Positions 54,137 to 64,000 of a DNA stretch of 64,000 nucleotides are shown here, in pieces. Under the pieces are notes generated by a model, which ran no database searches, was not told where the DNA came from, and saw nothing but the letters and a program-made list of their open reading frames with translations. This stretch comes from Sneathiella chinensis (GTDB lineage Bacteria > Pseudomonadota > Alphaproteobacteria > Sneathiellales > Sneathiellaceae). Location of the stretch: contig NZ_VNWN01000002.1 of assembly GCF_012720115.1 (NCBI RefSeq), positions 620,001 to 684,000 of the forward strand. Reading direction: 5' to 3'. Within the stretch, counting starts at the first letter, position 1, and every line of letters begins with the position of its first letter. The position numbers and the translations under genes are program-made.

Positions 54137-55066
54137 TTAGTAGCCGCGTTCCGCGTCCACGGCGTTCAGCAATGGCTCACCGTTTTCAAGACGTTTGATA
54201 TTGGTTCCCACAAGCGCGGCAACCCGTTCCGGCAGAGCAATACTGGCCACATGCGGGGTGATCCGTACCTTCGGATGGTTCCAGAGCGGATTATCCGCCG
54301 GCAGCGGTTCCGTCCGAAAAACATCCAGCGTGGCAGCAGACAGGTGACCGCTGTCAAGGGCGGCCATCAGGTCTTCTTCCACCAGATGCTGGCCCCGTCC
54401 GGGGTTGATCAGGGCTGCGCCCTCCGGCAGGGCGGCGAACAGGTCCGCGTTCAGGATATTCTCCGTCTGTTCCGTCAGCGGCAGCAGGCAAACAAGGATT
54501 TCGGTTCGGGCCAGAAAATCCTTGAGCTGATCCGGGCCATGAAAGCCGGTAACGCCTTCCACATCCTTGGGGCTGCGGGTCCAGCCGGCCACGTCAAAGC
54601 CAAGATAGTTCAGGGCCTTGGCCGCACCGGTGCCAAGGGCCCCCATGCCAAGGATACCGACCTTGCGTTCAGACGACGGCGGCGCAAAGCGCTCCTTCCA
54701 TTCGTTCTGGCGCTGCTGGGCGTCATATTCCATCTGGTAGCGGTGATGGTTCAGGACATGCTGGACCACATATTCGGTCATGCGGCTGGTGACTTCCGGG
54801 TCAACCACGCGAGAGAAAGGCAGGTGGCGCGGGAAATCCGGGTCGGCCAGCAGGTGGTCGACGCCAGCACCCAGTGAAAAAATGGCCTTCAGGTTCTTGA
54901 ATTTCGCCAACTCCCCGTGGGGCATGGCAAAACACAGGGCATATTCAATCTCGTCAGGGTTGCCGACTTCTGGCCAGAAGCGAACCTCCATGCCCGGCAC
55001 TTCCTTGTCGAGCACTTTCCGCCACCAGTCGTCTCGTTTCAGTTTGCTATGGAACAGCAAGGCCAT
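54137..55066 (-). CDS. ghrA: glyoxylate/hydroxypyruvate reductase A
   Basis: This 309-residue D-2-hydroxyacid dehydrogenase reduces glyoxylate and hydroxypyruvate with NADPH. The nucleotide site is KVGILGMGALGTGAAKAL, and the catalytic Arg, Glu and His fit INPGRGQHLVEEDLMAAL and RITPHVASIALPERV. The N-terminal pattern (LLFHSKLKRDDWWRKVL) is typical of the GhrA subfamily. It fits with malate synthase G in glyoxylate handling. Confidence 0.9.
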   Translation of the reverse strand: MALLFHSKLKRDDWWRKVLDKEVPGMEVRFWPEVGNPDEIEYALCFAMPHGELAKFKNLKAIFSLGAGVDHLLADPDFPRHLPFSRVVDPEVTSRMTEYVVQHVLNHHRYQMEYDAQQRQNEWKERFAPPSSERKVGILGMGALGTGAAKALNYLGFDVAGWTRSPKDVEGVTGFHGPDQLKDFLARTEILVCLLPLTEQTENILNADLFAALPEGAALINPGRGQHLVEEDLMAALDSGHLSAATLDVFRTEPLPADNPLWNHPKVRITPHVASIALPERVAALVGTNIKRLENGEPLLNAVDAERGY

Positions 55067-55096
55067 TGTTATTCTCCAGTTTATTGATTGGCCGGA

Positions 55097-56707
55097 TCAG
55101 TGATCCAGTGTTTCGAGATTAAACGCCGCCTTCATCAGGGCTTGGGTGTAGAGGGTTTGCGGATTGTCGAAGATCTGGTCCGCATCGCCCTGTTCGACGA
55201 CTTTTCCTTTTTGCATCACTATGACCTCGTCCGCAAGGGCGCGCACAACTTTCAGATCATGGCTGATAAAAAGATAGGCAAGATTATAAGTTTGCTGCAA
55301 GTCCCGCAAGAGGTCGACGATCTGTGCCTGAACGGACATGTCGAGCGCCGAGGTGGGCTCGTCCAGAACCATGAAGCGGGGCTTCAGGATCAGGGCGCGG
55401 GCAATGGAAATCCGCTGCCGCTGGCCGCCGGAAAACTCGTGGGGGTAGCGGTCCTGCGCATCGCGGGGAATGCCGACTTCCTCTAGCGTATCCCCGATCA
55501 GCTTGCGGCGGGCGGCGGGATCACCGCGCCCCTGATGCACCAGCAACCCTTCCTCGATGATCTGGCCGACGGACAGGCGCGGGCTCAGGCTTGAATAGGG
55601 GTCCTGAAACACAATCTGCATCTCCGCCCGGAGGGGGCGGAGTTCCTTCCAGTTTTTTCCCTGAAGGGGGGCGCCTTCAAACAGAATATCGCCTTTGGAG
55701 CGAAGCAGCCGCAAAAGCGCAAGCCCCAGCGTTGACTTGCCAGAGCCGCTTTCGCCCACAATGCCGACCGTCTGTCCGGCCCGGACGGAGACGGAAATGT
55801 CATCCACCGCCTTGACGTAATCGACGGTGCGCTTGAAGAAGCCTTTCTTGATCGGGAACCAGACCCGGATATTGTCGCCGCGCATGATCTCGGGCGCGGA
55901 CAGGTCCTTTTCGGGCGGGCGTCCCTTGGGTTCAGCCGCCAGCAGCATTTTCGTATAGTCATGCTGCGGATGTGCAAACAGATCGGGGCAGGGGGCAGCC
56001 TCGACAATCTCGCCCTTTGTCATGACGCAGACCTTCTGGGCCATCTTGCGGACAATCCCAAGGTCATGGGTGATCAGCAGGATCGCCATGCCAAGACGCT
56101 TTTGCAGGTCCTGCAGCAGTTCCAGAATTTGCGCCTGAATGGTGACATCCAGGGCGGTTGTCGGCTCGTCGGCAATCAGCAGGTCCGGCTCGTTGGCGAG
56201 GGCCATGGCAATGATCACACGCTGTCTTTGCCCGCCAGAAAGCTGATGGGGGTAACTGTTCAGTCGTTCCTCGGTGGCTTCAAGGCCGACGAGTTCCAGC
56301 AGTTCCCGAACCCGGCTGGCGGCATCCTTCTTGTTCATCCCCTTATGGACCAGCAGGGTTTCATTGATCTGCTTTTCAATGGTGTGAAGGGGATTGAGGG
56401 CGGTCATGGGCTCCTGAAAAATCATGGAGACCTTGTTGCCGCGCATCCGGTGCATACGGGACTGGGGCGCGCCAACCACATTTTCCCCCTCCACCAGAAT
56501 GCGTCCATGCGGGTGGGACGCCAGTGGATAGGGCAGCAGTTGCAGGATGCTGAGCGCGGTAATGGATTTACCCGATCCGCTTTCCCCCACAAGGGCGACG
56601 GTTTCCCCCTTGTTGATGGAAAAGGACACGCCTTTCACGGCAGGGACATCCTGTCCCTTGACGCGGAAATTGATCCACAGGTTATCGATTTCGACAAGGG
56701 CGGTCAT
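55097..56707 (-). CDS. yejF: peptide ABC transporter ATP-binding protein (YejF-like)
   Basis: YejF (536 residues) is a fused double ABC ATPase that powers the Yej peptide importer. Each half has a Walker A (GESGSGKS at 41-48, and again near residue 325), a signature (LSGGQRQRV, and [12 protein letters not shown]) and a Walker B. It overlaps the permease gene yejE by 4 bp. In other bacteria YejABEF imports microcin C-type peptides and helps resist host antimicrobial peptides. Confidence 0.95.
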   Translation of the reverse strand: MTALVEIDNLWINFRVKGQDVPAVKGVSFSINKGETVALVGESGSGKSITALSILQLLPYPLASHPHGRILVEGENVVGAPQSRMHRMRGNKVSMIFQEPMTALNPLHTIEKQINETLLVHKGMNKKDAASRVRELLELVGLEATEERLNSYPHQLSGGQRQRVIIAMALANEPDLLIADEPTTALDVTIQAQILELLQDLQKRLGMAILLITHDLGIVRKMAQKVCVMTKGEIVEAAPCPDLFAHPQHDYTKMLLAAEPKGRPPEKDLSAPEIMRGDNIRVWFPIKKGFFKRTVDYVKAVDDISVSVRAGQTVGIVGESGSGKSTLGLALLRLLRSKGDILFEGAPLQGKNWKELRPLRAEMQIVFQDPYSSLSPRLSVGQIIEEGLLVHQGRGDPAARRKLIGDTLEEVGIPRDAQDRYPHEFSGGQRQRISIARALILKPRFMVLDEPTSALDMSVQAQIVDLLRDLQQTYNLAYLFISHDLKVVRALADEVIVMQKGKVVEQGDADQIFDNPQTLYTQALMKAAFNLETLDH

Positions 56708-57735
56708 TGCTGGAACGTCTTTCTGGGATCAAAGGCATCGCGGATGCCTTCCTGCATGAAAAAGGCGAGGGTCAACATGACGGACAGCACCATGAAGGCG
56801 GTAATGCCAAGCCACGGGGCCTGAAGGTTGGCCTTGCCCTGCGCCAACAGCTCGCCCAGTGACGGGGAACCGGGCGGCATGCCAAGACCAAGGAAGTCGA
56901 GAGAGGTCAGGCTGACGATGGACCCTGTCAGGATAAAGGGCAGGAAGGTCAGCGCAGAGACCATGGAGTTGGGCAGAAGGTGCTTGTACATGATCACGGA
57001 ATCCCGGACCCCAAGCGCCCGCGCCGCCCGGACATAGTCAAAATTCCGGGAGCGGAGGAATTCCGCCCGCACCACGCCCACAAGGCTGGGCCAACTGAAC
57101 AGCAGCAGCAGAACCAGCAGGATCGTGAAGGTGGGTTCAATCATGGCCGCCAGAATGATCAGGATATAGAGGCTGGGCATACCGCCCCAGATTTCCAGAA
57201 ACCGCTGAAAAAACAGGTCGGTCATGCCGCCGAAATATCCCTGCACGGCCCCGGCGGCAATCCCGATGATGGAACTGAGGATGGTCAGGATCAGACCGAA
57301 CGCCACCGAAATGCGATAGCCATAGATCACCCGGGCCAGCACATCCCGGCCCTGATCATCGGTTCCCAGCCAGTTTTCACTGTCCGGTGGGCTGGGTGCG
57401 GGGCTTTTCAGGTCATAATTGATGGTGCTGTAACTGTAGCGGATCAGTGGCCAGAGCATCCAGCCGCCGTCCTCTTCGATCAGTTCCGCAACAAACGGGT
57501 CGCGGTAATCGGCCTCGGTCTCGAAATCCCCGCCAAAGGTTGTCTCGGGATAGCTGACCAGAAAGGGCGTGTAAAACTCGTCCTTGTAGGAGATCAGAAG
57601 CGGTTTGTCGTTGGCGATCAGTTCGGCGAACAGGGACAGGATGAACAGGCTGAAAAACAGCACCATGGACCAGTATCCACGGCGGTTCGAACGGAAGTTT
57701 TCCAGTCGGCGCTGGTTGATAGCAGAAAGAGCCAT
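56704..57735 (-). CDS. yejE: peptide ABC transporter permease (YejE-like)
   Basis: YejE (343 residues) is one of two permeases. It has an N-terminal membrane segment, a large periplasmic loop (with SYKDEFYTPFLVSYPETTFGGDF in parts) and five more membrane segments with the EAA-type loop (RAARALGVRDSVIMYKHLLPN). The large loop is typical of YejE. It lies 2 bp from yejB and 4 bp overlapped with yejF. Confidence 0.94.
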   Translation of the reverse strand: MALSAINQRRLENFRSNRRGYWSMVLFFSLFILSLFAELIANDKPLLISYKDEFYTPFLVSYPETTFGGDFETEADYRDPFVAELIEEDGGWMLWPLIRYSYSTINYDLKSPAPSPPDSENWLGTDDQGRDVLARVIYGYRISVAFGLILTILSSIIGIAAGAVQGYFGGMTDLFFQRFLEIWGGMPSLYILIILAAMIEPTFTILLVLLLLFSWPSLVGVVRAEFLRSRNFDYVRAARALGVRDSVIMYKHLLPNSMVSALTFLPFILTGSIVSLTSLDFLGLGMPPGSPSLGELLAQGKANLQAPWLGITAFMVLSVMLTLAFFMQEGIRDAFDPRKTFQQ

Positions 57736-57737
57736 GC

Positions 57738-58850
57738 TTATGCCTCCCGCGCTTCGAAATCGATGCGGGGATCAATCAGCGTATAGGTCAGGTCCCCCAC
57801 AAGGTTCATGATCAGGCCCAGCAGGGCAAACACATAGACGGTTGCGAAAATCACCGGATAGTCCCGATTGATGGCCGCCTCAAAGCCGAGAAGACCGAGG
57901 CCATCAAGGCTGAAGATCACCTCGATCAGCAGGGAGCCTGTGAACAGGATGCCGATAAAGGCGCTGGGAAAACCGGCAATAACGATCAACATGGCATTGC
58001 GGAAAACATGGCCATAGAGAACCCGCTTTTCCGTCAGGCCCTTGGCGCGGGCGGTCAGGACATATTGCTGGCCGATCTGATCCAGAAACGAGTTTTTGGT
58101 CAATTGGGTCAGGGCGGCAAACCCGCCAATGACCATGGCCAGAACCGGCAGGGTGATATGCCAGAAATAGTCGGCAACCTTGCCGAGCAGGCTGAGGTCG
58201 TCAAAATTCTCGGAGGTCAGGCCGCGCAGCGGGAACCAGTCCAGATAGGAGCCGCCCGCGAACAGGACGATCAGGGCCACAGCGAACAGGAAGCTGGGTA
58301 TGGCGTTGCCGATGATCACCAGGCTGCTGGTCCAGAGGTCAAACCGGGTTCCGTCCCGAACCGCCTTCTTGATCCCGAGGGGGATGGAAATGAGATAGAC
58401 AAGCAGTGTGGTCCAAAGGCCAAGGGAAATGGAGACCGGCAGTTTTTCAATGACCAGATTGATAACGGTTTCGTCCCGGAAATAGCTGGTCCCGAAATCG
58501 AACACCAGATAGTTCTTCATCATCAGGAAAAACCGTTCATGGGCCGGTTTGTCAAAGCCGAACTGCTTTTCCAATTCCTTGATAAATTCCGGGTCAAGGC
58601 CCTGTGCCCCGCGATAGCTGCCCTGATCCCCGGACGCGGCGGTGCCCCCGCCGGTAGAGCCCGCAGATACATCCCCCGCCCCGCTGCCGCCGATGCGGGA
58701 GGTGGCGCCAACGGCGGTGCCTTGAATTTCGGCAATGATTTGTTCAATGGGTCCGCCGGGTGCGAACTGGATCACGGCGAAGTTCAGAACCATGATCCCG
58801 AACAAGGTCGGGATCATCAAGAGAAGCCGCCTTAGAATATAGGCATACAC
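57738..58850 (-). CDS. yejB: peptide ABC transporter permease (YejB-like)
   Basis: YejB (370 residues) is the second permease. The Opp-type start [21 protein letters not shown] is followed by a Gly-rich periplasmic insert ([13 protein letters not shown]) and six membrane segments; the EAA loop is [19 protein letters not shown]. It follows the two binding proteins and precedes yejE and yejF. Confidence 0.95.
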   Translation of the reverse strand: MYAYILRRLLLMIPTLFGIMVLNFAVIQFAPGGPIEQIIAEIQGTAVGATSRIGGSGAGDVSAGSTGGGTAASGDQGSYRGAQGLDPEFIKELEKQFGFDKPAHERFFLMMKNYLVFDFGTSYFRDETVINLVIEKLPVSISLGLWTTLLVYLISIPLGIKKAVRDGTRFDLWTSSLVIIGNAIPSFLFAVALIVLFAGGSYLDWFPLRGLTSENFDDLSLLGKVADYFWHITLPVLAMVIGGFAALTQLTKNSFLDQIGQQYVLTARAKGLTEKRVLYGHVFRNAMLIVIAGFPSAFIGILFTGSLLIEVIFSLDGLGLLGFEAAINRDYPVIFATVYVFALLGLIMNLVGDLTYTLIDPRIDFEAREA

Positions 58851-58864
58851 TGCCGTCTCCCCCT

Positions 58865-60763
58865 TTATTGACTCTTTACTGTGTGCAGGCGTGCCGCCTT
58901 GTTCCCGTCATACCACCATGTCATCAAGGCAGAACGATGGTATCCCGGTTTTGGTTTGTCCGGCCTGCCAAATTTGTCCCAATAGGCAATGAAATGGGTC
59001 GGTTTATACCATTGCGGGATCACATAATGCCCCCACATCAGGACCCGATCAAGGGACCGCGCTGCTGTTTTGAGGCTGTCCCGGTCCCCGGCTTGAACGA
59101 CGGCCTCGATCAGGGCGTCAACGGCCGGGCTTTTGATCCCCGGCAGGTTCAGGCCGCCTTGAATATCCGCCGCGTCAGACCCCCACCAGTCCCTGAGCTC
59201 CACTCCGGGATAGGCAGCCTGTCCAAGGCGGCGAACGATGATGTCGAAATCAAAATCCTGCATCCGGTTTTGCCAACTGGCCACGTCAATCACGCGGATG
59301 CTGGCCTTGATGCCGGCCCGTTCCAGATTGCGGATAAACGGGTTGATGATCCGGGTGAAGGCATTTTCATAGAGCAGGAACTCAATGGTCATTTGCTCGC
59401 CCTCAGCGTTCAGCAACTTGCGATCCCGAACGGTCCAACCCGCATCCTGAAAATCCTTGAGGGAGGCGCGAAGCTGGGTTCGGATATTGCCGCTGCCATC
59501 GGTGAGGGGGGGCTGGAAGGCCGGGCCAAAGACCGTGTCCGGCATCTGTCCCCGCCACAGGGTGAGCAGGGCCAGTTCACCCGGGCCGGGTTCACCGGTT
59601 GCCTTCATGTCCGAATTTTCAAACACCGACCCAAGCCGCTTGTAGGAACCATAGAACAGGTTCTTGTTGGTCCATTCAAAATCGAACAGGCGGGCGATGC
59701 CCCGCCGCACCCGGATATCCCGGAACTGGTCCCGCCGGGTGTTGAAAAAGAATGCCTGAAAACCGGTGAGGGAGGCATCGGGCAGAACATCCTGCTTGAT
59801 CAGTCCCTGATCCACAGGGGTCTTGCCCGCATATTCCGTGGCCCAGCTTCGGGCGGTGAATTCTTCGCGAAAATCATACTCACCGGCAAAGAAGGCCTCG
59901 GTGGCGATGGTCCTGTCCCGGTAATAGTCAACCCGAATGGTGTCGAAGTTATACCGGCCCCGCTGCACCGGAAGGTCTTCGGCCCAGTGGTTCCTGATCC
60001 GCTCATAGGTGACGGACCGGCCGGGATCGACCTTGGCCATCTTGTAGGGGCCGGACCCCAGCAGCGGCGTCAGGGTCGTTTCCTTGAACGGGCGGTCTGC
60101 AAAGGATTTCCGGGATAAAATGGGCATTTCCGCCACAAGGACAGGCAGGCCCCGCGTAAAGGCGCCTTCCCGGAACGGGAAGCGGATGCGATTGTCGCCG
60201 GTTATGACGGGGGTCTCAATATCCCGATAGCGTTGCCGATAGCGGGGGTGACCGTCCTCTTTCAGGGTGGTGAAGCTGAACAGGATGTCATCAGGCGTGA
60301 TGGGGGTGCCATCATGAAAGCGGGCCGTATCCCGCAGGATAAATTCCACCCAGTGACCATCCTCGTCCAGCAGGGCCTTTTCCGCCACCAGCGGGTAAAC
60401 CGCATCCGGTTCGTCGAACGAGCGGGTCATCAGGGTGGCATAGGTGAAGGACAGGTCCCCGCCCCGGTCACCGTTCAGGATCTCGGTGGTTCCCTTCAGG
60501 ATGAACGGGTTGACGCTGTCAAAGCTGTTCAGGTTGCGAAGGGTGATCTGCCCGCCCTTGGGGGCTTCTGGATTGACATAGTCGAAATGCTGGAAACCCG
60601 CCGGGTATTTCAGGTCCCCGAAGCTGGAAAGGCCATGCACCTCAATCCCGGCGGCAGCGGCAGCGGCGGGGGCGAGGGTCAGGGGTGCCGCCGTCAACAG
60701 GCACACCGCGACCGCCAGAGACCCAAGCCAACGGGTGTTTTTCAGCCTTTTGGAAAGCCGCAT
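58865..60763 (-). CDS. extracellular peptide-binding protein (YejA-like, second copy)
   Basis: This 632-residue periplasmic protein belongs to the SBP family 5 of YejA type. A signal peptide is seen (hydrophobic 15-30, AAAAA end); the SBP_5 body holds [24 protein letters not shown] and the family-typical [24 protein letters not shown]. It overlaps the stop of the preceding binding protein gene by 3 bp (TGATG). Together the two YejA proteins show about 40% similar patterns by eye. They probably share permeases and widen the peptide range. Confidence 0.92.
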   Translation of the reverse strand: MRLSKRLKNTRWLGSLAVAVCLLTAAPLTLAPAAAAAAGIEVHGLSSFGDLKYPAGFQHFDYVNPEAPKGGQITLRNLNSFDSVNPFILKGTTEILNGDRGGDLSFTYATLMTRSFDEPDAVYPLVAEKALLDEDGHWVEFILRDTARFHDGTPITPDDILFSFTTLKEDGHPRYRQRYRDIETPVITGDNRIRFPFREGAFTRGLPVLVAEMPILSRKSFADRPFKETTLTPLLGSGPYKMAKVDPGRSVTYERIRNHWAEDLPVQRGRYNFDTIRVDYYRDRTIATEAFFAGEYDFREEFTARSWATEYAGKTPVDQGLIKQDVLPDASLTGFQAFFFNTRRDQFRDIRVRRGIARLFDFEWTNKNLFYGSYKRLGSVFENSDMKATGEPGPGELALLTLWRGQMPDTVFGPAFQPPLTDGSGNIRTQLRASLKDFQDAGWTVRDRKLLNAEGEQMTIEFLLYENAFTRIINPFIRNLERAGIKASIRVIDVASWQNRMQDFDFDIIVRRLGQAAYPGVELRDWWGSDAADIQGGLNLPGIKSPAVDALIEAVVQAGDRDSLKTAARSLDRVLMWGHYVIPQWYKPTHFIAYWDKFGRPDKPKPGYHRSALMTWWYDGNKAARLHTVKSQ

Positions 60764-62619
60764 CAGTCCGACTTTTCCTTGAGGGATTCCAGCCCGGATT
60801 TCAAGGCTGTTTCCTTATCAGGGGAAACCCACCATGACAGCAGGTCCGGCCCTTGTGACGGGTTGATGTCCGTCTTGCCGAACTTGTTCCAGTAAGCGAT
60901 GCGGTCATAGGCGGCGGTGAACTGGGGAATGACATAGAAGTTCCAGGTTAGCACCCGGTCCAGTGCCCGGACAATGGGGATCAGGCTTTCATAGTCGGGG
61001 GCGGCCACAATCTGTTCAATCAGGTCATCCACAACCGGATTGTCGATCCCCATGAGGTTTCGACTGCCGGGGCGCTTTCCGGCGGCACTGCCCCAGAATT
61101 CCCGTTGCTCGTTACCGGGGCTGACGCTTTGCCAGAAGCCGCTGGTGACAATGTCGAAATCGTAGTTGCGCACCCGTTCCGTATATTGGGCACTGTCCAC
61201 GATCCGGGTGTTGGCCGTGATACCCAGTTTTTTCAGGTTGTTGATGAACGGCCCGATAATACGCTGGCTGTTCTGGTCAAAAATCAGGAACTCGATTTCA
61301 AGCGGCTGACCGGTGTTCGGATTGATCAGCGCCCCGTCCTTCACATGCCATCCGGCACCTTCCAGAAGGGCACGGGCCTTGCGGAGGGGCTTGCGGTCCC
61401 GACCGCTGCCATCCGTGACAGGGGCCTGATAGGCCGGTCCGAACACACGGGGGGGAAGCTGGTCCCGGAATGGCTCCAGTATGGCCAGTTCCTCAGGCGA
61501 AGGCTCTCCTTCCGCATTCATAACCGAATTATGGAAGAAGCTGTCCGTGCGCTCATACTGATCATAAAAGATGTTCTTGTTCAGCCATTCAAAATCGAAG
61601 GCATAATTCAGGGCCTCGCGAAGTGCCGGGTCCTTGAACTTGTCGCGGCGCAGGTTGAAGACAAAGGCCTGCTGTCCGGCGGGAACCTTGCTGGGGATTT
61701 CCTCCTTGACCACCAGTCCCTTTTGCAGGGCGGGGAAATCATAGCCCGTGGCCCAGTTCTTGGCGCTGTTCTCGGCCCGGTAATCATATTCACCGGCCTT
61801 GAATGCCTCCAGCAGGACGCTTGTATCCCGGTAATAGTCGTAGCGGACCGTATCAAAGTTGTAGCGTCCCTTGTTAAGGGGAAGGTCGGCGCCCCAGTAG
61901 TCGCGGACCCGTTCATACACGACAAAGCGGTTGGCCTCGAACTCTCGCACCCGGTAGGGGCCGGAGCCCAGAACCGGTGTCAGGGTTGTTTCATCAAAGA
62001 CCCGGTTCTGAAAATGGGCCTTCGAGATCACCGGCAGCATCTGTCCGACAATTTGCGGCAATTCCCGGTTGGGCGGGCCGGAGAAATGGAACTTGATCCG
62101 CTGCGGTGACAGGATTTCGCCCCGCTCCACGTTGGCGTAGTAATAGCGGAACAGGGGCGCGCCTTTTTCCTTTACGGTTTCAAGGCTGAAGGCCAGATCT
62201 TCGGCCGTGACAGGGGTGCCATCCTGAAAGCGGGCTTCGGGCCGGATGTTGAAAATGGCATAGCTGAGATCGGCGGGGACCTCCACGCTTTCCGCAACCA
62301 GACCATATTCCTGACTGGCCGTGTCATTGGGCTGGGCCATCAGGGTATCGAAGGTCAGGCCAAGGCCGCTGGCCGACTGGCCGCGGGAAATGAACGGGTT
62401 CAGGTTGTCAAATCCGCCAAGCGCGGACAGCTTCAAACTGCCGCCTTTGGGGGCGTCGGGGTTGGCATAATCCAGATGGGTAAAGTCGGGGCCGTATTTC
62501 AGCGGTCCGGCGAGGGACAGGCCATGACTTTTCGTCACCGGGACGTCGTTTGCGAAGGAGAGGGAGGCCGCCATCATGAAAGCCGTCCCCAGTACAATCG
62601 ATGCCTTTAGCGTGCGCAT
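60763..62619 (-). CDS. yejA: extracellular peptide-binding protein (YejA-like, first copy)
   Basis: This 618-residue protein is a YejA-type SBP_5 protein with a signal peptide (MRTLKASIVLGTAFMMAASLSFA read in parts, cleavage near residue 23). The body begins SHGLSLAGPLKYGPDFTHLDYANPDAPKGG in parts, exactly as in YejA. ATG 62619 has AGGGG upstream; the frame is open to 62649. It leads the operon yejA-yejA-yejB-yejE-yejF. Confidence 0.93.
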   Translation of the reverse strand: MRTLKASIVLGTAFMMAASLSFANDVPVTKSHGLSLAGPLKYGPDFTHLDYANPDAPKGGSLKLSALGGFDNLNPFISRGQSASGLGLTFDTLMAQPNDTASQEYGLVAESVEVPADLSYAIFNIRPEARFQDGTPVTAEDLAFSLETVKEKGAPLFRYYYANVERGEILSPQRIKFHFSGPPNRELPQIVGQMLPVISKAHFQNRVFDETTLTPVLGSGPYRVREFEANRFVVYERVRDYWGADLPLNKGRYNFDTVRYDYYRDTSVLLEAFKAGEYDYRAENSAKNWATGYDFPALQKGLVVKEEIPSKVPAGQQAFVFNLRRDKFKDPALREALNYAFDFEWLNKNIFYDQYERTDSFFHNSVMNAEGEPSPEELAILEPFRDQLPPRVFGPAYQAPVTDGSGRDRKPLRKARALLEGAGWHVKDGALINPNTGQPLEIEFLIFDQNSQRIIGPFINNLKKLGITANTRIVDSAQYTERVRNYDFDIVTSGFWQSVSPGNEQREFWGSAAGKRPGSRNLMGIDNPVVDDLIEQIVAAPDYESLIPIVRALDRVLTWNFYVIPQFTAAYDRIAYWNKFGKTDINPSQGPDLLSWWVSPDKETALKSGLESLKEKSD

Positions 62620-62703
62620 TTTACCCCTGTTGGTTGCGTATTTTGACATACGTCAACATGGGACCAAACGGCCAAGACATCAAGATTAAAAGACTTTTTT
62701 CCG

Positions 62704-63486
62704 TTAGTCCCGGGACAGCAGGGCGAGGGCCTGCTGGTGCAGGGCTTCATTGCCGGACGCCAGAACATAACCCGGCGTGGTCAGGGTCAGGGGATTGCCA
62801 TCCCAATCGGACATGACACCCCCGGCATTCTCGACGATGGGGACGAGGGCGCAATAATCAAATGGCTTCATGTCGAAGTCGGCAACCAGATCGACAAAAC
62901 CGTGTGCCAGCAGGCCATAGGCGTAACTGTCGTAACCGAAGCGTTTACGGGCGGCTGAGGTGCAAAGGCGCTCGTATTCCGGGCCGCGGTCACTCTTGAA
63001 CAGTTCGACCCCCCATGAGAAGAGGGAGGCCTGCTCTACCGTGTTGATGGCATCACGGGTCTGGATGGGAACATCATTGAGGGTGGTGACGCCATTGGCG
63101 CCAACCCAGCGTTCCCCGGAAATGGGCTGGTACATCAATCCCATCACCGGTGCCCCGTTTCTGACCAGCCCGATCAGGCAGGTAAAGGTCGGGGACCCGG
63201 AAATAAAGGAATGGGTGCCATCAATGGGGTCCAGAACCCAGACATATTCCGCATCGGTGCGAACCTGTCCGTGTTCCTCTCCGTAAATCCCGTGATCGGG
63301 AAATTCGGCCTCGATGATTTTTCGCATGGCCATTTCGGCGTTCCTGTCAGCGATGGTGACAGGGCTGGCATCTTCCTTGCTGATGATGTCCAGCTTTTGC
63401 CGGTAAAGAGGGCGGATCACCTCACCCGCAGCGTCGGCAAGACGGTGGGCGAGGTCAATAAAGCTCCGAGGGCACTCTTTTGTCAT
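62704..63486 (-). CDS. hisN: inositol monophosphatase family protein, probable histidinol-phosphatase
   Basis: This 260-residue phosphatase of the IMPase superfamily most resembles HisN, the histidinol-phosphate phosphatase of alphaproteobacteria and actinobacteria. Metal ligands are in GIYGEEHG, DPIDGTHSFISG and FDMKPFDYCALVPIVENAGG. The length fits. It lies between yejA and cycM, divergent from neither, with its own start (ATG 63486). Inositol- or CysQ-type activity cannot be excluded. Confidence 0.85.
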   Translation of the reverse strand: MTKECPRSFIDLAHRLADAAGEVIRPLYRQKLDIISKEDASPVTIADRNAEMAMRKIIEAEFPDHGIYGEEHGQVRTDAEYVWVLDPIDGTHSFISGSPTFTCLIGLVRNGAPVMGLMYQPISGERWVGANGVTTLNDVPIQTRDAINTVEQASLFSWGVELFKSDRGPEYERLCTSAARKRFGYDSYAYGLLAHGFVDLVADFDMKPFDYCALVPIVENAGGVMSDWDGNPLTLTTPGYVLASGNEALHQQALALLSRD

Positions 63487-63507
63487 GCGAAAAGCCGATC
63501 AGGTTGC

Positions 63508-64000
63508 TTATTCAGCAGCCGGAAGAGGGGTGGACTCGGTTCCCAGTGTCCGAAGATAGGCGATCAGGTCCGCGCGATCGTCAGCCTTTTTCAGGCCAGC
63601 GAAGGACATTTTCGTACCGTTGATGAAATCTTTCGGTTTTTTCAGGAAAGCATCCAGATCCTCATAGGTCCAGGTGCCGCCGTGGGAAACCATGGCATCA
63701 GAGTAGGAGAACCCTGCGTGGGATGCCTTGGCGCGATCCAGAACAGCATAGAGGTTCGGGCCGATCTTGTTGGCTCCGCCTTCCTCGGTTGTGTGGCAGG
63801 CGCTACACTTTTTGAAAACTTTTTCACCCTTGGCCACATCGGCAGAGGCCAACAGGGCACCCAGTGACGGGCCTTCTTCCTTGACTTCTGCAGCGGCTGA
63901 GCTATCCCCACCCGTACTTGCGACCTCAATTGCGTAGGCGTTCTGTTCCGGGAAAGTAGGGGAAACCGCGATGTTGGCGATCTCGCTGATAGCGACAACT
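63508..64000 (-). CDS. cycM: membrane-anchored cytochrome c (CycM-like), C-terminal part (cut by window edge)
   Basis: The 163 codons present contain a class I cytochrome c domain: heme site CSACH, axial Met in NGTKMSFAGLKK, and the C-terminal helix RADLIAYLRTLG. The N-terminal linker (PTFPEQNAYAIEVAS, then acidic and Ser/Ala-rich) matches CycM, a cytochrome c anchored by an N-terminal helix that links the bc1 complex to aa3 oxidase. The anchor and start lie beyond position 64000, at the window edge. It is co-directional with hisN, 21 bp away. Confidence 0.9.
   Translation of the reverse strand, partial: VVAISEIANIAVSPTFPEQNAYAIEVASTGGDSSAAAEVKEEGPSLGALLASADVAKGEKVFKKCSACHTTEEGGANKIGPNLYAVLDRAKASHAGFSYSDAMVSHGGTWTYEDLDAFLKKPKDFINGTKMSFAGLKKADDRADLIAYLRTLGTESTPLPAAE

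Overview
The window looks like a chromosomal segment of a free-living, probably marine or aquatic alphaproteobacterium. Pointers are a DUF2842 protein, a CycM-type membrane cytochrome c, a bactofilin, an ECF sigma / anti-sigma / periplasmic metal-sensor trio, several TRAP-type binding proteins, an IclR-glcB pair and a duplicated YejA peptide-binding protein. Coding DNA is GC-rich; two intergenic stretches (about 21.0-22.3 kb and 47.3-47.9 kb) are clearly AT-rich. The species cannot be fixed from this sequence alone; a Rhodospirillales- or Sneathiella-like lineage is a guess. Region by region: 1-3310 holds the start of argS (minus strand, cut by the window edge) and the CIRCE-controlled groES-groEL operon. 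3379-5476 (minus) is an ECF sigma operon ending in a DUF938 gene. 5695-10839 holds single housekeeping genes (GNAT, bactofilin, DUF2842, NUDIX, alpha/beta hydrolase) and a GT4-GT9 glycosyltransferase pair. 11011-20362 is a translation block: thrS, infC (non-standard AUA start), rpmI-rplT, pheS-pheT, a thioesterase and lepA. 20408-22240 contains tRNA-Ser(GGA) followed by an AT-rich islet with a small gene and a DUF2335 membrane-protein gene. 22364-30419 is a divergent catabolic locus: a TRAP transporter and DeoR repressor on the minus strand face a GlpA-like flavoprotein, a second flavoprotein and a glycerol-kinase-like FGGY kinase. 30420-33198 holds a GntR regulator with an acyl-CoA dehydrogenase / MaoC divergon, followed by a second acyl-CoA dehydrogenase and guaD. 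36037-39590 encodes a chemoreceptor and a soluble CBS-like histidine kinase. 39594-42708 is iclR / malate synthase G. 43507-47263 (minus) is a three-gene envelope operon of largely unknown function. 47659-50887 holds a 59-residue membrane peptide gene and a cluster (helical protein with a FliM-like tail, DUF922 protease-like protein, PilZ protein, degenerate receiver) that may be a motility or c-di-GMP signalling module. 51028-55066 holds an orphan TAXI binding protein, an M17 aminopeptidase, a MarR regulator and ghrA. 55097-62619 is a yejAABEF peptide ABC transporter with two tandem binding proteins; 62704-64000 holds hisN-like phosphatase and cycM (cut by the window edge). Together the metabolic genes suggest growth on organic acids, polyol-type substrates, fatty-acid-like acyl-CoAs and peptides, with glyoxylate handled by both malate synthase G and a GhrA-type reductase. 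The strongest candidates for something undescribed are the 48-51 kb cluster with its FliM-like tail and degenerate receiver, the 43.5-47.3 kb envelope operon, the unannotated 59-residue membrane peptide, and several clean palindromic operators (upstream of thrS, in the glp-like divergon and in the acyl-CoA dehydrogenase / maoC divergon).
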